Notes under the pieces: model-generated | Databases searched by the model: none | Told to the model about the DNA's origin: nothing | The model's input: only the letters and a program-made list of their open reading frames with translations | Assembly: GCA_017627115.1 (NCBI GenBank) | Contig: JAGAHK010000140.1 | Span: 1-5,810, forward strand | Direction of reading: 5' to 3' | From: Bacillota bacterium | GTDB taxonomy: Bacteria > Bacillota > Clostridia > Lachnospirales > CAG-274 | DNA: 5,810 nt | Shown: piece after piece, positions 1 through 5,702 of the stretch | How the letters are laid out: each line of letters begins with the position of its first letter | Position numbering within the stretch: position 1 is the first letter of the stretch | Program-made: the position numbers and the translations under genes

Positions 1-36
1 GATTTCAAAATGAACTCAAAAGGAGAGAAAAAATGA
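1..36 (+). CDS. possible C-terminal tail of an upstream gene (partial)
   Basis: Frame 1 is open from the window edge and reads DFKMNSKGEKK before a TGA at 34-36, which would overlap the ATG of the next gene as ATGA. A second option is frame 2, which stops with TGA at 11-13 and would leave about 19 nt before the next start. Eleven codons are too few to identify a protein. hydG is a reasonable guess only because hydE and hydF follow; nothing in these residues proves it. It is also possible that no gene ends here. Confidence 0.2.
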   Translation, partial: DFKMNSKGEKK

Positions 37-278
37 ATTCGAGGGTTGCACTTATAGCAATTATGGTTGAAAAGGGCGCTTCCGTTGAGGGCGTGAACAA
101 CCTTCTGCACGAATACGGAGAGAATATAATCGGCAGAATGGGCGTACCTTACAGGGCGAAGAATGTAAATATAATAAGCATCGCAATAGATGCACCGCAG
201 GATGTTATAAACACACTTGCGGGACAGATAGGACGCCTTGAGGGCGTATCCGCAAAGACCGTTTACGCTTCGGTCTGA
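33..278 (+). CDS. TM1266-family putative iron-only hydrogenase system regulator
   Basis: This 81-residue protein matches the small TM1266-type family that travels with [FeFe]-hydrogenase maturation genes. Members have a compact ferredoxin/ACT-like fold and are presumed ligand- or metal-responsive regulators; their biochemical role is not established. Family-like features are the opening RVALIAIMVE strand, the central GRMGVPYR segment (about residues 35-42), the IISIAIDAPQDVINTLAG stretch (about 47-64) and the closing GRLEGVSAKTVYA (about 67-79). The length is normal for the family. The ATG at 33 has a good ribosome binding site, AGGAG at 21-25, 7 nt upstream. It is the first complete gene here and is separated from hydF by 266 nt that include a terminator, so it may belong to a transcript that begins upstream of the window. 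No DNA-binding domain is visible. Confidence 0.85.
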   Translation: MNSRVALIAIMVEKGASVEGVNNLLHEYGENIIGRMGVPYRAKNVNIISIAIDAPQDVINTLAGQIGRLEGVSAKTVYASV

Positions 279-306
279 AAATAACTTTGTGTTTTGTACC
301 CGTTTT

Positions 307-337
307 CCGATAGTTTTACCCCCTTTCGGTTTATCGG
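307..337 (+). other. weak stem-loop downstream of the TM1266-type gene
   Basis: CCGATA (307-312) is complementary to TATCGG (332-337), with a possible inner ACC/GGT pairing (318-320 with 328-330). It lies 29 nt after the stop codon. No T-tract follows, so it could be an RNA 3'-end stabiliser or a chance pairing rather than a complete terminator. Confidence 0.25.
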
Positions 338-411
338 TATTTAAACGCATTAAAATCACATCTGAAAATATCGACATCAGTTTTATTTCCGACTGACGCT
401 GAAATTATTAA

Positions 412-441
412 TTAAAGCGAAAGTAAGAAATACGGTATAAA
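412..441 (+). promoter_or_regulatory. weak candidate promoter for the hydF operon
   Basis: TATAAA (436-441) resembles a sigma-A -10 box. The best -35 match at a usable distance is TTAAAG (412-417, 18-bp spacer), which is poor. If it is real, the transcript would start near 447-449 and carry a leader of about 95 nt containing the 484-519 terminator-like hairpin. The surrounding region is AT-rich, so a chance match is quite possible. Confidence 0.25.
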
Positions 442-483
442 TAAGGCGATCTATTGCTTTGAGCTTTGTTTGCGTGAATTTCG

Positions 484-519
484 GCCGTGTTCCTGCTTTT
501 GCACAGAACACGGCTTTTT
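484..519 (+). terminator. intrinsic terminator, possibly an attenuator of hydF
   Basis: A perfect 9-bp stem, GCCGTGTTC (484-492) with GAACACGGC (506-514), encloses a 13-nt loop in which TGC/GCA can also pair around TTTT. TTTTT follows at once (515-519), with a second T-run at 525-531. This is a textbook Rho-independent terminator. It ends only 25 nt before the hydF ATG and about 205 nt after the preceding stop codon. It either ends the upstream transcript or controls read-through into hydF. AATACGGT (429-436) could pair with 484-491, with two G-U pairs, as a competing structure; that part is speculative. Confidence 0.8.
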
Positions 520-531
520 ATATGTTTTTTT

Positions 532-536
532 GGGAG
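532..536 (+). promoter_or_regulatory. ribosome binding site that fixes the hydF start
   Basis: GGGAG sits 8 nt before the ATG at 545. It supports 545 as the start over the upstream in-frame TTG at 470, whose extension would be translated through the terminator hairpin. Confidence 0.7.
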
Positions 537-544
537 ATGATAAT

Positions 545-1750
545 ATGGGAATGAACGATACGCCCTCGGGCGAAAGAATACACATAGGCTTTTTCGGCAG
601 GCGCAATGCAGGCAAATCAAGTGTCGTTAATGCCTTTACAAATCAGGAACTTGCAGTTGTTTCCGATACCCCGGGCACAACTACCGACCCTGTCTATAAA
701 TCAATGGAACTTCTGCCTTTGGGTCCCGTTATGATAATAGATACCGCAGGCTTTGACGATGAGGGCGCTCTGGGCGAAATGCGCGTAAAGAAAACCATGC
801 AGGTGCTTAACAAGACCGACTGCGCCGTGCTTGTGACCGACTGCACAAAACCCCTCGGCGACTGCGAAAGGGAACTTATTTCACTTTTTGAGAAGAAAAA
901 AATACCTTATATAACGGTAAAAAACAAAACGGACCTGCTCGATACCGTTCCGCCGCACACCGATAAGGAGTTTTATGTAAGCGCTCTTGAAAAAACAAAC
1001 ATAAACGAACTGCGGGAACATGTTGCGAATATCGTGGATATAAAGGAAAATTCGCGCAGGATAGTCGGCGATATCATAAAACAAAACGACCTTATCGTAC
1101 TTGTTATACCTATAGATAAGGCGGCACCGAAAGGCAGGCTTATTCTGCCGCAGCAGCAGACCATACGCGATATTCTCGAATCGGGCGCATCTGCTGTCAC
1201 TGTGCGTGAGACCGAACTCGCCGCTTTGCTTGAAAACATAGGTACAAAGCCCGAACTTGTTATCACCGACAGCCAGGTATTCGGTGCGGTTAATAAAATC
1301 GTACCCAAAGAGATAAAGTTAACCTCTTTTTCGATACTGATGGCAAGGTATAAGGGCTTCCTTGGATCTGCCCTAAAAGGTGCCGCAGCGATAGATAAAC
1401 TCAACGACGGTGATAAAATAATGATCTCGGAGGGCTGCACGCATCACAGACAATGCGGCGACATCGGCAGTGTTAAACTTCCGAATATGCTAAAAAAATA
1501 CACGGGCAGGAAATTTGACATAACCTTGACCTCGGGACGAGAATTTCCCGAAGATCTGAGCGGTTATAAGCTTGTTATCCACTGCGGCGGCTGTATGCTC
1601 GGGGCTAAAGAAATGATATACAGGATGAATACCGCCGGGGACTGCGGCGTACCGTTTACAAATTACGGTGTTGCACTTGCGTATATGCAGGGGATTCTGA
1701 AACGGACCGTTGAAATGCTGCCCGAAGCGGAACTGTTACTTAATAAATAG
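545..1750 (+). CDS. hydF: HydF, GTPase scaffold for [FeFe]-hydrogenase H-cluster maturation
   Basis: HydF carries the assembling diiron precursor and delivers it to apo-hydrogenase. The 401-residue product from the ATG at 545 fits the family length (about 400). The N-terminal GTPase domain shows the P-loop GRRNAGKS (18-25), the switch region DTPGTTTDP (41-49), the G3 motif DTAG (66-69) and NKTD for guanine specificity, followed by YVSALEK as G5. A central dimerisation region precedes the C-terminal Fe-S domain, whose ligand motifs are CTHH (Cys298, His300, His301) and HCGGC (Cys347, Cys350), the three-cysteine pattern conserved in HydF. All key residues are present, so the protein should be functional. 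It is the first gene after the 484-519 terminator and is followed 11 nt later by a membrane-protein gene. HydG and the hydrogenase are not in the window. Confidence 0.97.
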   Translation: MGMNDTPSGERIHIGFFGRRNAGKSSVVNAFTNQELAVVSDTPGTTTDPVYKSMELLPLGPVMIIDTAGFDDEGALGEMRVKKTMQVLNKTDCAVLVTDCTKPLGDCERELISLFEKKKIPYITVKNKTDLLDTVPPHTDKEFYVSALEKTNINELREHVANIVDIKENSRRIVGDIIKQNDLIVLVIPIDKAAPKGRLILPQQQTIRDILESGASAVTVRETELAALLENIGTKPELVITDSQVFGAVNKIVPKEIKLTSFSILMARYKGFLGSALKGAAAIDKLNDGDKIMISEGCTHHRQCGDIGSVKLPNMLKKYTGRKFDITLTSGREFPEDLSGYKLVIHCGGCMLGAKEMIYRMNTAGDCGVPFTNYGVALAYMQGILKRTVEMLPEAELLLNK

Positions 1751-1761
1751 GGGTGGGGCAA

Positions 1762-2313
1762 ATGGACAGAGACAGAAAAAAACTTGCCGTACAAAAGAAA
1801 CTGTACGATGTATGGACGGGTATTATGTTTGTCTTTTCTGTGCTGTTTTTTGTTTTCCTTACCATAATGGTTGCTTCGAGAAATCCCGATTGGGGTTCCG
1901 GTGTTTTGATCATGCTGTTTTTGATAGGCAATCCGCTTACTTCAATAATTACGGGACAGCTTAAAGAAAGTTACGAAGCATCGCTTAAGCTTGTAAACAG
2001 TCTTATAGTACCGAGGATATTCTGCAAAGCCGAGGATGGACTGCCCGTGCCGAAAGGCAAAAATTGTGAGATACGTTTTACATACGCTGATGTTGTTTTC
2101 TTCTCAAACGGCAAGGTCATGCGTATCGGATATGAAGATATAAACAGCATAGAGACATCATCATATTCGGAAACGGACGCAGAACTCAGAATTGATTGTG
2201 TTAAGGACGGAGAACCTCTGAAACTTGTTTTTATGGTAAATAAGGATACAGAGAATATAATGCAGCTTGACCAAATAGTTAAAGATATGAAAAACGGAGC
2301 CTATGATGACTGA
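1762..2313 (+). CDS. two-helix membrane protein with probable PH-like domain, function unknown
   Basis: I do not recognise this 183-residue protein as a named family. A charged N-terminus (MDRDRKK) leads into two hydrophobic segments, about residues 20-38 and 46-64, joined by a short polar turn. The remaining 120 residues are soluble and rich in alternating beta-type segments (about 95-170, including YADVVFFSNGKVMRIGYEDI). The layout of two helices followed by a small beta domain with a 'Y-x-D-I' turn resembles bacterial PH-like (YcxB-type) proteins; this is fold-level inference. The ATG at 1762 follows a G-rich ribosome binding site (1750-1758); an in-frame GTG at 1753 would overlap that site and is less likely. 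The gene lies 11 nt after hydF and 19 nt before hydE, so it is almost certainly cotranscribed with them. There is no metal-binding motif and no link to H-cluster chemistry apart from position. Confidence 0.85.
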   Translation: MDRDRKKLAVQKKLYDVWTGIMFVFSVLFFVFLTIMVASRNPDWGSGVLIMLFLIGNPLTSIITGQLKESYEASLKLVNSLIVPRIFCKAEDGLPVPKGKNCEIRFTYADVVFFSNGKVMRIGYEDINSIETSSYSETDAELRIDCVKDGEPLKLVFMVNKDTENIMQLDQIVKDMKNGAYDD

Positions 2314-2321
2314 TAAATGTC

Positions 2322-2327
2322 AGGAGG
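2322..2327 (+). promoter_or_regulatory. ribosome binding site that fixes the hydE start
   Basis: A perfect AGGAGG lies 5 nt before the ATG at 2333. It favours this start over in-frame ATGs at 2303 and 2306, which overlap the end of the preceding gene and would translate through this site. Confidence 0.8.
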
Positions 2328-2332
2328 GTACA

Positions 2333-3376
2333 ATGAGCAGAAATAAAGAACTGATAGACAAACTCAACACAAACAAACACCTTGACAAGAACGAATGGAT
2401 AAGTCTGTTTGACGATTGGGACGAGGATGACAGGAAATATGCCGCCGAGCTCGCAAGAGATATCGCGCAGAGCAAATACGGCAAAAATATTTATATACGC
2501 GGTATTGTCGAGTTTTCCAATATCTGCCGCAACGATTGCTATTACTGTGGTATACGCAAGTCAAACAACAATATTCAGAGATATTGTCTTACAGAGGATG
2601 AAATACTTGACTGCTGCAATGAGGGCTATGAACTCGGTTTCCGCACCTTTGTGCTGCAAAGCGGCGAGCATATTTACAGGCCCGGACAGGTCGCCGATGT
2701 TGTGAAAAGAATAAAGGCGGCGCATCCCGACTGTGCCGTGACCCTTTCGCTTGGCGAGGAAGAATACGAAACATATAAATTATGGCGTGAAGCAGGTGCA
2801 GACCGTTATCTTTTAAGGCACGAAACGGCGAATGAGGAGCATTATAAAAAACTTCATCCCGAAAATATGTCTTGGCAGCATAGAATGGACTGCCTTAAAG
2901 ACCTTAAAAAACTCGGATATCAGGTCGGTGCAGGCATTATGGTAGGGTCACCGTATCAGACAAGCAGCTGTCTTGCGGATGATATGCTGTTTTTTGAGGA
3001 TTTCAAGCCGCATATGATAGGCATAGGACCTTTTCTGCCGCATAAGGATACGCCTTTCAGGGACGAACCGAAAGGCAGTTATGAACTGACACTGTTTTTA
3101 TTGAGCCTTTGCAGGATACTTCTGCCAAATGTGCTTTTGCCCGCAACGACCGCACTTGGCACAATAAACCCACAAGGCAGGGAAGAGGGTGTGCTTTCGG
3201 GAGCAAATGTCATTATGCCAAATCTTTCACCCACTGCGGTAAGAAAAAAATATATGCTTTACGACAACAAAATTTGCACGGGCGATGAATCCGCACAGTG
3301 CAGAGGCTGTCTTGAAAACAGGATGAAATATATAGGTTACGGAATAGAGATAACAAGAGGAGATTATCATGATTAA
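2333..3376 (+). CDS. hydE: HydE, radical SAM enzyme of [FeFe]-hydrogenase H-cluster maturation
   Basis: HydE is a cytoplasmic radical SAM enzyme that acts on the HydG-made Fe(CO)2(CN)cysteine synthon during assembly of the [2Fe] subcluster. The 347-residue product matches the family length. The radical SAM cluster motif CxxxCxxC is CRNDCYYC (Cys65, Cys69, Cys72), in the family context VEFSNICRNDCYYCGIR. Family-typical LQSGEH and GIMVGSPYQ segments follow, the latter in the barrel core. Near the C-terminus Cys315, Cys323 and Cys326 form a Cx7Cx2C motif, the spacing of the accessory second cluster site of Thermotoga HydE, which many homologues have lost. The start at 2333 is set by AGGAGG. The 3' end overlaps the following NifH-like gene by 8 nt, implying translational coupling between H-cluster maturation and a nitrogenase-like reductase. 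Confidence 0.97.
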   Translation: MSRNKELIDKLNTNKHLDKNEWISLFDDWDEDDRKYAAELARDIAQSKYGKNIYIRGIVEFSNICRNDCYYCGIRKSNNNIQRYCLTEDEILDCCNEGYELGFRTFVLQSGEHIYRPGQVADVVKRIKAAHPDCAVTLSLGEEEYETYKLWREAGADRYLLRHETANEEHYKKLHPENMSWQHRMDCLKDLKKLGYQVGAGIMVGSPYQTSSCLADDMLFFEDFKPHMIGIGPFLPHKDTPFRDEPKGSYELTLFLLSLCRILLPNVLLPATTALGTINPQGREEGVLSGANVIMPNLSPTAVRKKYMLYDNKICTGDESAQCRGCLENRMKYIGYGIEITRGDYHD

Positions 3377-4127
3377 GTTTGCAATTTACGGAAAAGGCGG
3401 CATAGGCAAATCCACCGCTGCCTGCAATATTTCCGCCGCGCTTGCCGCAAAGGGGCTTAAAGTTATGCAGATAGGCTGCGACCCTAAAGCGGATTCGACG
3501 GCACTTTTAAGAAACAACAAAAAGATCCCGACAGTTCTTGATACCATAAGGGAAAAGGGCAATGAGTTTGCGCTTGAAGATATTGTGTTTGACGGTTTTA
3601 ACACAGTTAAATGTGTCGAAGCAGGCGGTCCCGTACCGGGGCTTGGCTGTGCGGGCAGGGGTATTATAAATGCACTTGAAAGGCTTGAAGCTCTGGGTGC
3701 GTATGAGGTATACAAGCCTGATGTTGTTATTTACGACGTACTCGGCGATGTTGTCTGCGGCGGCTTTTCAATGCCTATGCGCAAGGGTTTTGCCGATAAA
3801 GTTTTTGTTCTGACTTCGGGTGAAAAAATGTCGCGGTATGCGGCAGGCAATATCTGTATGGCGGTAGAAAACTTTAAGGGCAGGGGCTATGCAAGTCTTG
3901 GCGGCATTATCCTGAACCGCAGGAACGTAAAAGACGAAGATGCTCTTGTAAATACTCTTGCCGCCGATTTTGAAACAGAGGTCATAGGTACGATCGACCG
4001 CAGCGAAGAAATACCGCTTGCAGAAGAAAAGGGCGTGCCGCTGCTTTCCGCTTATCCGGACTGTTTGGCGGCAAAACAGCTTGAAGAAACAGCCGAAAGA
4101 ATATATCGTATCTGCGGAGGTGAGTGA
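3369..4127 (+). CDS. NifH-like iron protein (nitrogenase-type reductase ATPase)
   Basis: NifH/BchL/CfbC-type proteins are homodimers holding one [4Fe-4S] cluster between subunits and use ATP hydrolysis to drive low-potential electrons into a component-1 partner. This 252-residue protein has the full signature: P-loop GKGGIGKST (8-16), IGCDPKADST (35-44), and both cluster ligands, Cys94 in GLGCAGRG and Cys130 in DVLGDVVCGGFSMP. Arg97 matches the arginine that is ADP-ribosylated in classical NifH. It is shorter than typical NifH (about 275-295) and lacks much of the C-terminal extension. The start overlaps the end of hydE and is preceded by AGAGGAG (3356-3362). The partner gene begins 1 nt after its stop. 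Nitrogen fixation is unlikely given the neighbours; a reductase for some other substrate is the better inference. I leave out the symbol nifH because this is a homologue, not a proven nitrogenase subunit. Confidence 0.93.
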   Translation: MIKFAIYGKGGIGKSTAACNISAALAAKGLKVMQIGCDPKADSTALLRNNKKIPTVLDTIREKGNEFALEDIVFDGFNTVKCVEAGGPVPGLGCAGRGIINALERLEALGAYEVYKPDVVIYDVLGDVVCGGFSMPMRKGFADKVFVLTSGEKMSRYAAGNICMAVENFKGRGYASLGGIILNRRNVKDEDALVNTLAADFETEVIGTIDRSEEIPLAEEKGVPLLSAYPDCLAAKQLEETAERIYRICGGE

Positions 4128-4128
4128 T

Positions 4129-5457
4129 ATGCGCAGTGCTTTTGAATACGAAAAACCCCGCAGCATAAAAATATGCGATGCGCCCAAAGGAGATTTTTTC
4201 AAAAGCGGCCTTGAATATAACGCGCCTGTGCGCGGCGGTTGGAATATAGTGCATACGGGTATGCTTATCCCCGAGACCGATCAGATATTTGTATGTGCGC
4301 AGGGCTGTCTGCGCGGTGTTATCCTTACCGCTGCCGAAATGAACGCACATGAACGTATGAGCTGGGTATCTGTCGAGGAAAACGATATGTTTGACGGTAC
4401 ACTTGAAAGCGATATTACAGACGGCGTATCGGAAATACTTGCAAAAAAGGCAAAAGACGGCAAAAAACCTGCCGCCGTGCTGCTTTATTTAAGCTGTATA
4501 CATATGTTTGCAGGCTGTGATTTCGATGCCGTTCTCAATGAACTGCGCACAAAGTTCCCCGATATAGATTTTACGGATTGTTATATGACGCCTACAATGC
4601 GCACGACCATATCTCCCGATGTGAAAATGCGTATTCAGCTTTATTCGCTTCTGAAGCCCGTTGAACTCAATAAAAAATCGGTGAGTATTCTGGGTAATGA
4701 TATTGCACCAGATGAAACTTCGGAGTTTTTTAAACTTATCAGAAAAAACGGTTTTGAGATAAAGGATATACATTTCTGCAAAACTTATGAGCAGTATCAG
4801 AAAATGGCTGAAAGTGCGTTCAATATAACGACAAGACCCGCAGGAAAAGCAGGCGGCGAAGCTTTGTCGCAAAGAACGGGTGCCAGACATCTGTATCTGC
4901 CTGCCGCCTTTGACTTTGACGAGATAGAACAAAATTACAAAACGCTTTGTTCTGCACTTGAAATATCCCTGCCCGATTTTTCGGATAACAGAAAAAGGGC
5001 TGAAAATGCACTTGAAAACGCAAAAAATATTATCGGCGATACACCGATGGTCATTGATTTTCTTGCCGTGGCAAGACAGTTTCAGCTGTCAAAGCTGCTT
5101 TTGGAGTACGGCTTCAATGTTAAATATATAGTTGCCGATACTCTGAATTTTGAAGAAGAAAAGGAACTTGAATTCTTGGCGAAAAACTATCCAGATATTG
5201 AGATCTATTCATCCGTAAATGTGAATATGCTCCATCTTGCCGATGAAAAACACGAAAAAGTCCTTTCGATAGGGCAAAAGGGCGCGTTCTATTTTGCGAC
5301 CGACTATTTTGTAAACCTTGTCTCGGGCGGCGGTCTTTACGGCTATAAGGGTATTGAAACGCTTGCGGAACTTATGACGGAGGCATTCCAAAACCGGAAA
5401 GATCGCAGGGAAGTGCTGAAACTTAAAGGTCATACCTGTGAAAGCTGTTTATTGTAG
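4129..5457 (+). CDS. nitrogenase component-1-like protein (NifD/NifK superfamily), stand-alone
   Basis: This 442-residue protein is the likely electron acceptor of the adjoining NifH-like protein. It shows the superfamily pattern: a QGC motif (AQGCLRG, Cys60, preceded by Cys56) comparable to the NifK GSQGC cysteine, SLE-like MFDGTLE (87-93) where NifK has FGG, a third cysteine in YLSCIHMFAGCD (Cys123, Cys130), and a C-terminal GYKGIETLAELM (from 405) matching the nitrogenase 'GYxG' helix. Cys16 could be the first cluster ligand. The residue aligning with the NifD FeMo-cofactor cysteine appears to be Arg236, and no equivalent of the cofactor histidine is evident, so it should not carry FeMo-co. 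It ends with CESC (437-440), an unusual possible metal or redox site. GGAGGTGA (4116-4123) sets the ATG at 4129. No second subunit follows, which suggests a homo-oligomer as in CfbD. The substrate is unknown. Confidence 0.88.
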   Translation: MRSAFEYEKPRSIKICDAPKGDFFKSGLEYNAPVRGGWNIVHTGMLIPETDQIFVCAQGCLRGVILTAAEMNAHERMSWVSVEENDMFDGTLESDITDGVSEILAKKAKDGKKPAAVLLYLSCIHMFAGCDFDAVLNELRTKFPDIDFTDCYMTPTMRTTISPDVKMRIQLYSLLKPVELNKKSVSILGNDIAPDETSEFFKLIRKNGFEIKDIHFCKTYEQYQKMAESAFNITTRPAGKAGGEALSQRTGARHLYLPAAFDFDEIEQNYKTLCSALEISLPDFSDNRKRAENALENAKNIIGDTPMVIDFLAVARQFQLSKLLLEYGFNVKYIVADTLNFEEEKELEFLAKNYPDIEIYSSVNVNMLHLADEKHEKVLSIGQKGAFYFATDYFVNLVSGGGLYGYKGIETLAELMTEAFQNRKDRREVLKLKGHTCESCLL

Positions 5458-5468
5458 AGGTGATAGGA

Positions 5469-5702
5469 ATGTTTCCCGATAAATTGGACAATGCAAAGGT
5501 ATTGTACTACACGCCTAAAGGCGATTACGGTGCAATGTATTACGATACGGGAGAAGTTGCCGCATATTTTGAATATCTTGCCATATGCAAATATGAAAAT
5601 GCTCGTTGTCGCATAGCGACAACATCGCCGGAGAAAAGCAGGCTTTTCTCCGAAAATGCAGTCACACTGCGCGCCGCCTGCAGCGTCACTTGGTGCCTGT
5701 AA
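5469..5702 (+). CDS. hypothetical protein, apparently interrupted by the hairpin array
   Basis: A well-placed ribosome binding site (GAGGTGAT, 5457-5464), starting at the last base of the preceding stop codon, leads to ATG at 5469; an in-frame GTG at 5460 lies inside that site. The first 44 or so residues look like real protein, with an aromatic-rich segment (VLYYTPKGDYGAMYYD) and a helix-like stretch EVAAYFEYLAICKYEN. I cannot assign this to a family. From about residue 45 the reading frame runs into the hairpin array and the peptide becomes low in plausibility (ARCRIATTSPEKSRLFSEN...), ending at TAA 5700-5702 after 77 residues. The natural protein was probably longer and its 3' part has been displaced or lost. 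It would be the next gene of the operon, 11 nt after the component-1-like gene. Confidence 0.6.
   Translation: MFPDKLDNAKVLYYTPKGDYGAMYYDTGEVAAYFEYLAICKYENARCRIATTSPEKSRLFSENAVTLRAACSVTWCL

Noticed and set aside
470..544. 25-residue N-terminal extension of HydF from an in-frame TTG
   Set aside because: It crosses the terminator hairpin, is cysteine-rich and unlike HydF N-termini, and the ATG at 545 has its own ribosome binding site and gives the normal family length.
973..1440. Minus-strand 155-codon open frame antisense to hydF
   Set aside because: It lies wholly within a clearly coding + strand gene and looks like a shadow with no ribosome binding site or family features.
4018..4128. N-terminal extension of the component-1-like protein inside the NifH-like gene
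   Set aside because: It is the shifted frame of the NifH-like C-terminus. GGAGGTGA before the ATG at 4129 marks the true start.
3369..5457. Classical nitrogen-fixation (nifHDK) operon
   Set aside because: There is only one component-1 gene, no nifE, nifN or nifB, the aligned FeMo-co cysteine is an arginine, and the neighbours are hydrogenase maturation genes.
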